Shown one piece after another: positions 4,966 through 10,695 of a DNA stretch of 13,097 bases. A program made the translations under genes and the position numbers. This stretch comes from Candidatus Staskawiczbacteria bacterium. GTDB lineage: Bacteria; Patescibacteriota; Minisyncoccia; Minisyncoccales; Staskawiczbacteraceae. The stretch lies in assembly GCA_903850725.1 (NCBI GenBank), contig CAINMG010000136.1:1-13097 (forward strand), read 5' to 3'. Position 1 is the stretch's first letter. Each line of letters starts with the position of its first letter. A model generated the notes under the pieces. That model did not search any database, was not told the origin of the DNA, and worked only from the letters and a program-made list of their open reading frames with translations.

Positions 4966-4973
4966 CACTTTAC

Positions 4974-5002
4974 TTGACTTTTATTATTATTTTTTGTATT
5001 AT
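4974..5002 (+). promoter_or_regulatory. Promoter of the 5051-5320 gene
   Basis: TTGACT (4974-4979), 17-bp spacer, TATTAT (4997-5002). The following TTTTATCGGGT matches the start region of the promoter at 2147. The leader to the ATG is about 40 nt. Confidence 0.8.
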
Positions 5003-5050
5003 ATTTTATCGGGTATTTTCAGTTCTTGGTCACTTTCTGGAGGGAATTCC

Positions 5051-5320
5051 ATGTCCAGCGTCGTAGAAAGACTTATCAAAGCAGGGTTCGAAGTTGTGGG
5101 AGAAGCTAAGGTTATAGCACCAGGGTTTCTGACTATTATCATCAGAGAGCCCAAACCGGCCGAACCGGCCAGCGAACCGTCGCCCGGCCAAGAGCCGGAC
5201 ATCTGCGCGGCTCTGAAACTTCAACCGGGATTTGCCAGTCAACCGGCCGAACCAAACCCCGATGAATTTGGGGGGTCGTACCCGCACCCTAGCGTCCTTG
5301 AAAAGGGGCATGTGCGGTAA
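5051..5320 (+). CDS. Small proline-rich protein of unknown function in a stand-alone cassette (cassette 3)
   Basis: 89 residues, not recognised. The start at 5051 has GGAGGG six bases upstream; the open frame runs back to 4931 but that part is promoter. Residues 1-33 resemble a small beta-alpha unit (VVERLIKAGFEVVGEAKVIAPGFLTIIIRE). The rest is disordered-looking, rich in Pro and Glu (EPKPAEPASEPSPGQEPD, then PAEPNPDEF). A 13-base repeat AACCGGCCGAACC occurs at 5154-5166 and 5241-5253, encoding the two PAEP stretches. No membrane segment. The gene is very GC-rich against its surroundings, is antiparallel inside the str cluster, and has its own promoter and a 14-bp-stem terminator. The N-terminal half is the part most likely to be folded. 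Confidence 0.7.
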   Translation: MSSVVERLIKAGFEVVGEAKVIAPGFLTIIIREPKPAEPASEPSPGQEPDICAALKLQPGFASQPAEPNPDEFGGSYPHPSVLEKGHVR

Positions 5321-5331
5321 TTGCCACAACG

Positions 5332-5384
5332 GCTCCGCGCCGACTGCACGCTCTGCATGCAAGTTGGTGTGGGGCGTTTTTTTT
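5332..5384 (+). terminator. Intrinsic terminator of cassette 3
   Basis: Fourteen-bp stem GCTCCGCGCCGACT (5332-5345)/AGTTGGTGTGGGGC (5362-5375) with several G-T pairs, a 16-base loop, then G and eight Ts (5377-5384). The T run overlaps the stop codon of the convergent hicA. Confidence 0.85.
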
Positions 5385-5610
5385 ATTTCAATTTCTGTCT
5401 AAAATCTTTTTCTTCTACCTTTGCAAGCCTCAAAACTCCTTTCAATGTACCCTCCAATAATTCTTTATGAAGTGGGACAATAGTTATAATTTCTTCTTTA
5501 TTCTCAATTTTTCTCAATTTAACATGACTTCCTTTCTGAGATACAAAATAAAAACCAAACTCTTTGCATAAAACCTTTATCACTAATTTTGCAGAAAGAG
5601 GTTTGGCCAT
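5383..5610 (-). CDS. hicA: HicA-type mRNA interferase toxin
   Basis: 75 residues, usual HicA length. HicA has a double-stranded-RNA-binding-like fold and cleaves mRNA. The landmark GSHVKLRK (27-34) contains the catalytic histidine H29, followed by strand EEIITIVPLHKELLEGTLKGVLRLA (39-63), the conserved HicA end. The N-terminal part, SAKLVIKVLCKEFGFYFVSQKG, is the usual first helix and strand. It lies three bases after hicB (antitoxin first) and is presumably co-transcribed from 5839-5866. The stop codon lies in the T run of the terminator of the convergent gene at 5051-5320. Confidence 0.92.
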   Translation of the reverse strand: MAKPLSAKLVIKVLCKEFGFYFVSQKGSHVKLRKIENKEEIITIVPLHKELLEGTLKGVLRLAKVEEKDFRQKLK

Positions 5611-5613
5611 TAT

Positions 5614-5832
5614 TTATGTATATTTTAATTCAAGAGTTGTTATAAATGGTGATATGCTAGAAATTTCTGATTTTGCCCTTGGGTTATCTTCCAAATAAAG
5701 TTCAACTGCTTCTTTTAAATTCTTTTGTGCCTCTTCAATTGTTTTTCCTTGACTAACAACACCCAAATCAATGGAAGTAGCGACATACCCCTTCTTCTCT
5801 TTATTGATAACTATTGTTAATTTGTGTGTCAT
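5614..5832 (-). CDS. hicB: HicB-type antitoxin, short form
   Basis: 72 residues. The sequence is the partial RNase-H-like HicB fold: first strand HKLTIVINKEKKGYVATSIDLG, then the conserved SQGKTIEEAQKNLKEAVELYLED (27-49). No residues remain for the C-terminal HTH or ribbon-helix-helix DNA-binding domain that longer HicB proteins carry, so it can neutralise HicA but its autoregulation is doubtful. The frame extends to a TTG at 5850, but the ATG at 5830-5832 is preferred: a TATAAT ends six bases before it, exactly as at the other TA operon in this window. It sits between rpsG and hicA and probably has its own transcript. Confidence 0.88.
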   Translation of the reverse strand: MTHKLTIVINKEKKGYVATSIDLGVVSQGKTIEEAQKNLKEAVELYLEDNPRAKSEISSISPFITTLELKYT

Positions 5833-5838
5833 ATTTTT

Positions 5839-5866
5839 ATTATAATACAATTTTCCTGCAAGTCAA
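5839..5866 (-). promoter_or_regulatory. Leaderless promoter of hicBA
   Basis: Minus strand TTGACT (5866-5861), 16-bp spacer, TATAAT (5844-5839), six bases, ATG. It starts three bases after the rpsG stop codon. Architecture and the final TATAATAAAAATATG are the same as at 1543-1579. Confidence 0.85.
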
Positions 5867-5868
5867 TT

Positions 5869-6333
5869 TTATCTAGCGAAGTGGGCGAATGCTTTGTTGG
5901 CTTCTGCCATTCTATGAGTATCTGCTTTCTTTTTAATTGCATTTCCTTGATTATTTGTACAATCAATCAATTCTTGAGCTAATTTTTCTGCCATTGGTTT
6001 ACCTTTTTTAGCTCTTGCACCATCTAAAATCCATTTTGTAGCCAAGGCTAATCTTCTTTCGCCCCTTACTTCCATAGGCACTTGATAAGTAGCTCCTCCA
6101 ACTCTTTTTGGTTTTACTTCCAAAATTGGAGCTGCGTTTTCAATAGCTAGTCTAAAAATTTCAATTGGTTCTTTTTGAGTTTTTTCTTTTATTATATCAA
6201 AAGCGCTATACACAATTTTCTGTGCGATAGTTTTTTTACCTTGCTTCATTACTTTGTTAATAAAAGAAGCAACAGCTACATCATTGTAAACTGCATCTGG
6301 CAATACTTCATGTTTTTTATAAGCTCTTCTCAT
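5869..6333 (-). CDS. rpsG: 30S ribosomal protein uS7
   Basis: 154 residues, close to the normal 156. uS7 binds the 3' major domain of 16S rRNA, nucleates head assembly and lines the E site. Signatures are MRRAYKKHEVLPDAVYND at the N-terminus, VMKQGKKTIAQKIVYSAFD, the PKRVGGATYQVPMEV beta-hairpin region and RRLALATKWILDGARAKKGKPMAEKLAQELID. The C-terminus ends KAFAHFAR, shorter than in E. coli. It follows rpsL by 13 bases in the same transcript. No SD is visible before the ATG. The usual next gene, fusA, is displaced by about 1 kb of inserted genes. Confidence 0.98.
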   Translation of the reverse strand: MRRAYKKHEVLPDAVYNDVAVASFINKVMKQGKKTIAQKIVYSAFDIIKEKTQKEPIEIFRLAIENAAPILEVKPKRVGGATYQVPMEVRGERRLALATKWILDGARAKKGKPMAEKLAQELIDCTNNQGNAIKKKADTHRMAEANKAFAHFAR

Positions 6334-6346
6334 AGGTTTAATTTAA

Positions 6347-6760
6347 TTATTTTTTATCTTTTTTAGTTCCATATTTTGATCTCTCTTGTTTTCTGCCTTC
6401 AACTCCTTGAGTATCAAGTACTCCTCTGACAATGTGATATCTTACTCCTGGTAAATCTTTAACTCTTCCACCTCTTATCATAACAACTGAGTGCTCTTGC
6501 AAGTTGTGTCCTTCCCCTGGGATGTATGCTGTAACTTCCATTCCATTAGATAATTTTACTCTAGCTACTTTTCTTAAGGCGGAGTTAGGCTTTTTTGGTG
6601 TTTGAGTAAATACTTTTACACATACCCCTCTTTTAAAAGGAGAAAAATATCTTGATGGTCTGTTTTTTAAAACATTAAAACCAAACTGCAAAGCAGCGGT
6701 CTTTTTTCTTTTCTTTACTGACTTTCTATTATTTTTAATTAATTGATGTATTGTTGGCAT
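6347..6760 (-). CDS. rpsL: 30S ribosomal protein uS12
   Basis: 137 residues. uS12 sits at the decoding centre and influences accuracy. The streptomycin-relevant loops TPKKPNSALRK and GGRVKDLPGVRYHIVRG are intact and wild-type-like. Between the basic N-terminal tail and KRGVC there is an extended segment (LQFGFNVLKNRPSRYFSPF) about nine residues longer than in E. coli, which lacks the usual Cys-Pro here; I recall this form from candidate-phyla bacteria. It is the first gene of the str transcript, with a TTGACA/extended -10 promoter about 45-70 bases upstream and no visible SD. Confidence 0.98.
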   Translation of the reverse strand: MPTIHQLIKNNRKSVKKRKKTAALQFGFNVLKNRPSRYFSPFKRGVCVKVFTQTPKKPNSALRKVARVKLSNGMEVTAYIPGEGHNLQEHSVVMIRGGRVKDLPGVRYHIVRGVLDTQGVEGRKQERSKYGTKKDKK

Positions 6761-6802
6761 GAATTTTACTTTTGATTTTTAAATATTTATTATGTAATAA
6801 TT

Positions 6803-6831
6803 AGTTTAGCAAATTATTTTATCTATGTCAA
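6803..6831 (-). promoter_or_regulatory. str operon promoter (rpsL-rpsG)
   Basis: Minus strand TTGACA (6831-6826), 17-bp spacer, TAAACT (6808-6803) preceded by TGC (extended -10). It faces away from the promoter at 6868-6896; 36 bases separate the two -35 boxes. Confidence 0.75.
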
Positions 6832-6867
6832 CTCTTATTGAAGAAAAAATAATAAGTTATTATAAAT

Positions 6868-6896
6868 TTGACAAATAAATTTTGTTTTGTTACCAT
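6868..6896 (+). promoter_or_regulatory. Promoter of the TraR/DksA gene
   Basis: TTGACA (6868-6873), 17-bp spacer, TACCAT (6891-6896) preceded by TGT (extended -10 type). Leader of about 50 nt to the ATG. Confidence 0.65.
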
Positions 6897-6951
6897 TTAA
6901 CATTGTGAAAAATTTATTGCCCAGCCCAGCTCTTTCAAAAGGATTAAGAAA

Positions 6952-7329
6952 ATGACAAAACTAACGAGACAGAAAACAATCACGAGCCTACAAGCGATAT
7001 TGATTGGGCGTCGTGATGCTTTGCGGTTGGCTATGGAAGGAAATTTTGATGATCTGTTTATACCAGATCGGCACGATCATGGAGACGCTAGTGCTGAAGG
7101 TAACGGAGCGGAAATCGCTTCCCAGTTAGCGGAAGTCGAAAGCCGAGAGCTTATATACATCGAAGTTGCACTGGAGCGAATCCGTGATGGCAATTATGGT
7201 ATTTGTGAAATGTGCGAATGCGAGATTGATTTAGCGCGCCTGCAGGCGTTGCCATACGCGAGTTTGTGCCTACCCTGCCAGCGAGAGGTCGAAAAAGGCT
7301 TGCGACGAACCAATCCCCAAGTGGGGTAA
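6952..7329 (+). CDS. TraR/DksA family zinc-finger transcription regulator
   Basis: 125 residues. Members bind RNA polymerase through the secondary channel, and in E. coli DksA works with ppGpp to tune rRNA and amino-acid promoters. The N-terminal part is a predicted helical hairpin (8-30 and 52-78) whose tip contains DHGDASAEG, in the place of the DxxDxA tip of DksA. The C4 zinc finger is C85-x2-C88...C106-x2-C109 in ICEMCECEIDLARLQALPYASLCLPC, followed by a basic C-terminal helix. SD AAAAGGA lies eight bases before the ATG. It is divergent from rpsL, which is notable because this family controls ribosomal promoters; a direct link is inference. It shares the stand-alone promoter-SD-terminator plan and the GC-richer codon use of the other plus-strand cassettes. 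Confidence 0.9.
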   Translation: MTKLTRQKTITSLQAILIGRRDALRLAMEGNFDDLFIPDRHDHGDASAEGNGAEIASQLAEVESRELIYIEVALERIRDGNYGICEMCECEIDLARLQALPYASLCLPCQREVEKGLRRTNPQVG

Positions 7330-7376
7330 ATTATTGATTGAAGGGTATGAAGCATCAGCTCTCTTGCACTTCACAT

Positions 7377-7416
7377 GAAACTCGGCTGTTATCTTGTACG
7401 GTCGAGTTCTTTTTTT
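7377..7416 (+). terminator. Intrinsic terminator of the TraR/DksA gene
   Basis: Twelve-bp stem between 7377-7389 and 7398-7409 (GAAACTCGGCTGT with ACGGTCGAGTTC, one bulged A, G-T pairs), 8-base loop, then seven Ts (7410-7416). The T run reaches the stop codon of the convergent protease gene. Confidence 0.85.
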
Positions 7417-8029
7417 ATATTCCGATAATTATTCTTGAAAATAAATTTACAAAATACCCTACAACTGTTGGGCCTCCAAAAAACAGGAAAAATACCAACA
7501 CAACTGTGCCGTATTGTTGCAGAAACATTTTTACTTTAAAAAAACTATCTGGCAAAAAGTGAAATAATATCCACGAGCCATCTAATGGCGGAATTGGCAC
7601 CAAATTAAAAATAGCTAAAACTAAATTTAAATTAACTATAATTACAAAAAATTCTATTAAATTTGTTGGTAAAATACCATAAAAAAATCTTATTAGCAAA
7701 CCGAAAATTACCGCAATTGCAAAGTTTGTGGCAGGTCCAGCCAAGGAAACTTTTATCTCTCCCCATTTTTGATCGCGAAAATTATATGGGTTTATTGGTA
7801 CTGGTTTGGCCCAACCAATCAAAATAGGTACATGTGTTATAAATAAAAGCAATGGAAGTATTACCGAACCAAATGGATCTAAATGTTTTAAAGGATTAAA
7901 TGTTAATCTACCTTCATATTTGGCAGTGGGATCGCCCAAAGAAAAAGCCATATAGCCATGAGCTAATTCGTGTAGAATAACTGAGAATATTAAAATTATA
8001 AAATAAAATATAACTATTATAGGTTCCAT
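7415..8029 (-). CDS. Site-2-protease-family intramembrane metalloprotease (M50)
   Basis: 204 residues, a compact multi-pass membrane protein of the M50 group. Zinc ligands are in HELAH (H20-E21-L22-A23-H24) within the first membrane segment, and the third ligand is D150 in NLVPIPPLDG (142-151). Further hydrophobic segments lie at about 55-75, 94-118, 124-147 and 173-200. SLAGPATN (95-102) is typical of the short M50 branch without a PDZ domain (SpoIVFB/Rv-like group). Such proteases cut membrane-bound substrates, often anti-sigma factors, but the substrate here is unknown. The -10 box ends eight bases before the ATG, so the transcript has almost no leader. Divergent from rpmB with overlapping promoters. 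Confidence 0.92.
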   Translation of the reverse strand: MEPIIVIFYFIILIFSVILHELAHGYMAFSLGDPTAKYEGRLTFNPLKHLDPFGSVILPLLLFITHVPILIGWAKPVPINPYNFRDQKWGEIKVSLAGPATNFAIAVIFGLLIRFFYGILPTNLIEFFVIIVNLNLVLAIFNLVPIPPLDGSWILFHFLPDSFFKVKMFLQQYGTVVLVFFLFFGGPTVVGYFVNLFSRIIIGI

Positions 8030-8037
8030 ACAAATTT

Positions 8038-8066
8038 ATAATAGCAGAGTATTGCAAAAAAGTAAA
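8038..8066 (-). promoter_or_regulatory. Promoter of the M50 protease gene
   Basis: Minus strand TTTACT (8066-8061), 17-bp spacer, TATTAT (8043-8038) with extended -10 TGC. The start site would be one or two bases before the ATG. It overlaps the rpmB promoter on the other strand. Confidence 0.6.
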
Positions 8067-8080
8067 ATATCTGCTACAAT
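8052..8080 (+). promoter_or_regulatory. rpmB promoter
   Basis: TTGCAA (8052-8057), 17-bp spacer, TACAAT (8075-8080) with extended -10 TGC. An inverted repeat TAGCAGA (8042-8048)/TCTGCTA (8070-8076) covers both divergent extended -10 boxes. Confidence 0.65.
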
Positions 8081-8112
8081 AACTATATTAAAATAAATTA
8101 ATCAATACTATT

Positions 8113-8310
8113 ATGGAAAAAGTCTGTAAAATTTGTGAGAAAAAATCATCAATGGGAGTTACTCTTGTTAAATTAAGAGGAAAATACAATCCAACTTCTA
8201 AAGTAAGAAAATACCCCAATCTACAATGGGTTGCCTTGCCCTCTGGCAAAGACAAAGGTAAACGCGTATTAGCTTGCACCAAATGCATCAAAAGACTATC
8301 AAAAATATAA
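8113..8310 (+). CDS. rpmB: 50S ribosomal protein bL28, zinc-binding form
   Basis: 65 residues. bL28 is a small protein near the E-site side of the large subunit. The sequence has the bL28 plan: CKICEKK at the N-terminus, the basic central loop with NPTSKVRKYPNLQWV, and the C-terminal VLACTKCIKRLSK. Two CxxC pairs (C5/C8 and C55/C58) mark it as the zinc-ribbon form. It is monocistronic, with its own promoter and terminator. There is no SD in the roughly 26-base leader, unlike the four other plus-strand genes, and its composition is AT-rich like the rest of the core genes. Confidence 0.93.
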   Translation: MEKVCKICEKKSSMGVTLVKLRGKYNPTSKVRKYPNLQWVALPSGKDKGKRVLACTKCIKRLSKI

Positions 8311-8313
8311 TAT

Positions 8314-8353
8314 AAATAAAAACAGCGAAGCAAAACCAACGCTGTTTTTATTT
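8314..8353. terminator. Bidirectional terminator between rpmB and the convergent small membrane-protein gene
   Basis: Perfect 14-bp inverted repeat AAATAAAAACAGCG (8314-8327)/CGCTGTTTTTATTT (8340-8353) with a 12-base loop. It gives a T run on either strand. It overlaps the stop codon of the minus-strand gene (8348-8350) and starts three bases after the rpmB stop. Confidence 0.85.
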
Positions 8354-8752
8354 GCCTGTAACACTAATCTTATTAAGCAAAATCTCCAACAAATCTTTTA
8401 CATTTTGTTGAGCATCTACCTCAGTTTTACTTGCTACGAATTCTTCCCAATGAGTTAAAATTTCTTTATCATCAATTTCCCTCACCGCATTTTCAAGAGT
8501 TAATCGTTCTTCAAAAGAAACTTCATTTTGAGCTTTTAAAACTTTTGTTATAAATAATTTTGTAAAATTTACAACTTTGGCGTTAAATTGCTTTGCGCTT
8601 TCTGTATTTTCAAGTGTTTTTATTTTATTTTGCATCAAAAAATATTGCGAACTTAAAAATGCACTCAAAATTACCAAAAATACAACAGCAACAATCAAGA
8701 CAATTATTGATTTAGTTATTTTTAGATTTATACCTTTAATTTGATATTCCAT
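8348..8752 (-). CDS. Small single-pass membrane protein of unknown function
   Basis: 134 residues, not recognised. A short charged N-terminus (about 1-14) is followed by one hydrophobic segment (ITKSIIVLIVAVVFLVILSAFL, 12-33) and an extracytoplasmic or cytoplasmic domain rich in Lys, Glu and hydrophobics that should be mostly helical (38-130). A central part (EERLTLENAVREIDD) could form a coiled coil. No cysteines or catalytic motif. It is the last gene of the three-gene surface operon, 22 bases after the surface-protein gene. A role as an accessory or anchoring partner of that operon is inference from position only. Confidence 0.75.
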   Translation of the reverse strand: MEYQIKGINLKITKSIIVLIVAVVFLVILSAFLSSQYFLMQNKIKTLENTESAKQFNAKVVNFTKLFITKVLKAQNEVSFEERLTLENAVREIDDKEILTHWEEFVASKTEVDAQQNVKDLLEILLNKISVTGK

Positions 8753-8774
8753 AAAATTTATTTAAATTAAAAAC

Positions 8775-10685
8775 TTATACTTTTACTTTTTGTGTTTCTC
8801 TTTTCTTGTCTTTATAGAAATTATACCCCAACATCAAAATAACAATCACAAGCAATAGTGTTTTCCAATCTACAATATTTACCAACCAATATTTTGTTTT
8901 TAATTCTATATTTATATGCACGCCACTTCCTTCTTTTACAGAAAATGGTTTTCCATCATAACTTAAGTAACCCGGCGCATCGACCTTTAAATAATAATAA
9001 CCCTCGGGTACTAAAAATGAATATGATCCACTTACATTTGTAACTTGTGGATTTTCTTGTTGGTAATCTCCTGCTCGCCAAAGTTCATATTGTTTTGTTT
9101 CTGGGTTCTGCCAAAATAACGACACTACAGCTCCAACAATTCTAGTTTCTTTCTCTCCATTTTTTTCATATACATAGCCTTCAGGATCAACTACAGTAAC
9201 TAATTTTGTTTCTCTAGAAACAGGGGCCAATAAGCCATCAGACTCATAATCTACAACTGTAACGATTTCATATTCTCCATAAACAACAGGTGCCTGAACC
9301 ACTGCAGTATAAACTCCATTCCCAGTATCTATATATTCAAATTCAGCAATTACCAATCTTTTTTCCAAGGTCTCATCTTCAACAATTGGTTTTTCAACTT
9401 TAGCGCCCTCAAGAGGAACTTTTTCTATCGGAATCAAAGAAGCTGTAAAATTTGGTGCTGAAAATATTGGCGAAGAAGCCATAGAATCCAAAGGTATTGT
9501 CGCAGAAACTGGTTGCGGGTTTCTAGATTTAAAAATTATATAACCTTTAACTTTTTTTACATTACCATCAGCTTTAAACACTAACTGCAAGGGACTGCCA
9601 GCTAAGGTCTTAATTTGTTGTTGCGTTTGACCCTTATTATCCAATGACAAGGCAATATTATAATCTACCAATCCCCCACCAGTTTTTACAAAAATAATTT
9701 CTGATGGAATCATTCCCTTGGCTTCAGAAGTTAATTTGGCAACAGGAATTCCGACCATGGAGAGGCCTATTGTTTCTGTTAAACCCGGCAAACTCAAGTT
9801 TGCGTCTTTTATTTTTGCAACATCAGTAATTTTACCTACACCAACATCAGTAAAAGTTTTTCCCAATTTGGGAAATTTTTTAGCCAAAACAGCAATGTCT
9901 TTTGGCAAAGGGGATAACACAAACTTTTTTACTGATTCTTTGGGGAATATCTCCCATTTTCCCGCAAAAACATCTTGAGGAGTTTGTGGAATTACCACAA
10001 CTGGTTTTGGAATTTTTGCTAATTGCTTTTGGTTTTTAAAAATAAAATCTGGGAGTAAATACCCTAACCCTTGTTTAATTTTATCTATAATTGGAGCAAA
10101 AAATCCCGGAGTCTCTGGAACTTGTGGTAATGAAATTTCTTTGTGCGGTTCAATAAAGCTTTCTTCTAAATCTTGGGGTTTGACTTCTGGTACCACTACA
10201 ACAATCTCAGGTGATAAAATAATTGAATTGCCACCACCAAATACTGGTGTTATTCTTGTGCTTTCGGGACGCCAGTCAGTTGCCATATTGCAGTTACTAC
10301 AAGAGAAATTTATATCACCAGAAATATCTCCCGTAGCTGTCCCAGAAAAAACTCCCAAAGCATTTATTGTAACTCCTGCAAAATTTATCCAACCTAAATT
10401 TTCGCCCCAAGCATATCCAGATAAATTACCCTCTGAGTCATTTCTTACGCCACCTACTGATGGATACAAATTTATCCAACCAAAATTCGAGCTCCAAACA
10501 TAGCCATTTAAAGCTGAATCATACACATGCACATTACCAGTAGCTACGCCAAAATTTATGTACCCAGCATTCTCAGACCATGCATAACCAGAAACTGTAC
10601 CATCAGATGTAGATGCAAAAACAACACTTGCAAAAGCAAGCATTGTAATTGCGAATAAAAATATTAAATATAAATGCTTTTTCAC
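8775..10685 (-). CDS. Secreted, membrane-anchored surface protein with GYAWSENxGWINF repeats
   Basis: 636 residues, starting at GTG (no ATG is suitable before the signal). Signal peptide 1-24 (MKKHLYLIFLFAITMLAFASVVFA). Three repeats of about 29 residues apart share G-Y-x-W-S-x-N-x-G-W/Y-I-N: 33-45, 61-73 and 90-102. A CSNC pair (C129, C132) ends this region. A long linker rich in Pro and Val (150-250) and a region of undetermined fold (250-440) follow. Next is a beta-sandwich-like stretch (440-500), then a carboxypeptidase-regulatory-like/CnaB-type domain (about 503-596, with GSYSFLVPEGYYYLKVDAPGY). A C-terminal membrane segment (604-621) with a basic tail anchors it. This architecture fits a cell-surface or S-layer-like adhesion or scaffold protein. 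It lies 10 bases after the O-antigen-ligase-like gene, so glycosylation by that protein is possible but unproven. Confidence 0.88.
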   Translation of the reverse strand: MKKHLYLIFLFAITMLAFASVVFASTSDGTVSGYAWSENAGYINFGVATGNVHVYDSALNGYVWSSNFGWINLYPSVGGVRNDSEGNLSGYAWGENLGWINFAGVTINALGVFSGTATGDISGDINFSCSNCNMATDWRPESTRITPVFGGGNSIILSPEIVVVVPEVKPQDLEESFIEPHKEISLPQVPETPGFFAPIIDKIKQGLGYLLPDFIFKNQKQLAKIPKPVVVIPQTPQDVFAGKWEIFPKESVKKFVLSPLPKDIAVLAKKFPKLGKTFTDVGVGKITDVAKIKDANLSLPGLTETIGLSMVGIPVAKLTSEAKGMIPSEIIFVKTGGGLVDYNIALSLDNKGQTQQQIKTLAGSPLQLVFKADGNVKKVKGYIIFKSRNPQPVSATIPLDSMASSPIFSAPNFTASLIPIEKVPLEGAKVEKPIVEDETLEKRLVIAEFEYIDTGNGVYTAVVQAPVVYGEYEIVTVVDYESDGLLAPVSRETKLVTVVDPEGYVYEKNGEKETRIVGAVVSLFWQNPETKQYELWRAGDYQQENPQVTNVSGSYSFLVPEGYYYLKVDAPGYLSYDGKPFSVKEGSGVHINIELKTKYWLVNIVDWKTLLLVIVILMLGYNFYKDKKRETQKVKV

Positions 10686-10695
10686 TATAAATAAA

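Noticed and set aside
4931..5050. N-terminal extension (40 residues, hydrophobic) of the 5051 gene
   Set aside because: It is the translation of the ATCTGT repeat and promoter; the SD lies before the ATG at 5051.
8088..8339. 83-residue minus-strand frame opposite rpmB
   Set aside because: Antisense to a clear bL28 gene and covers its terminator.
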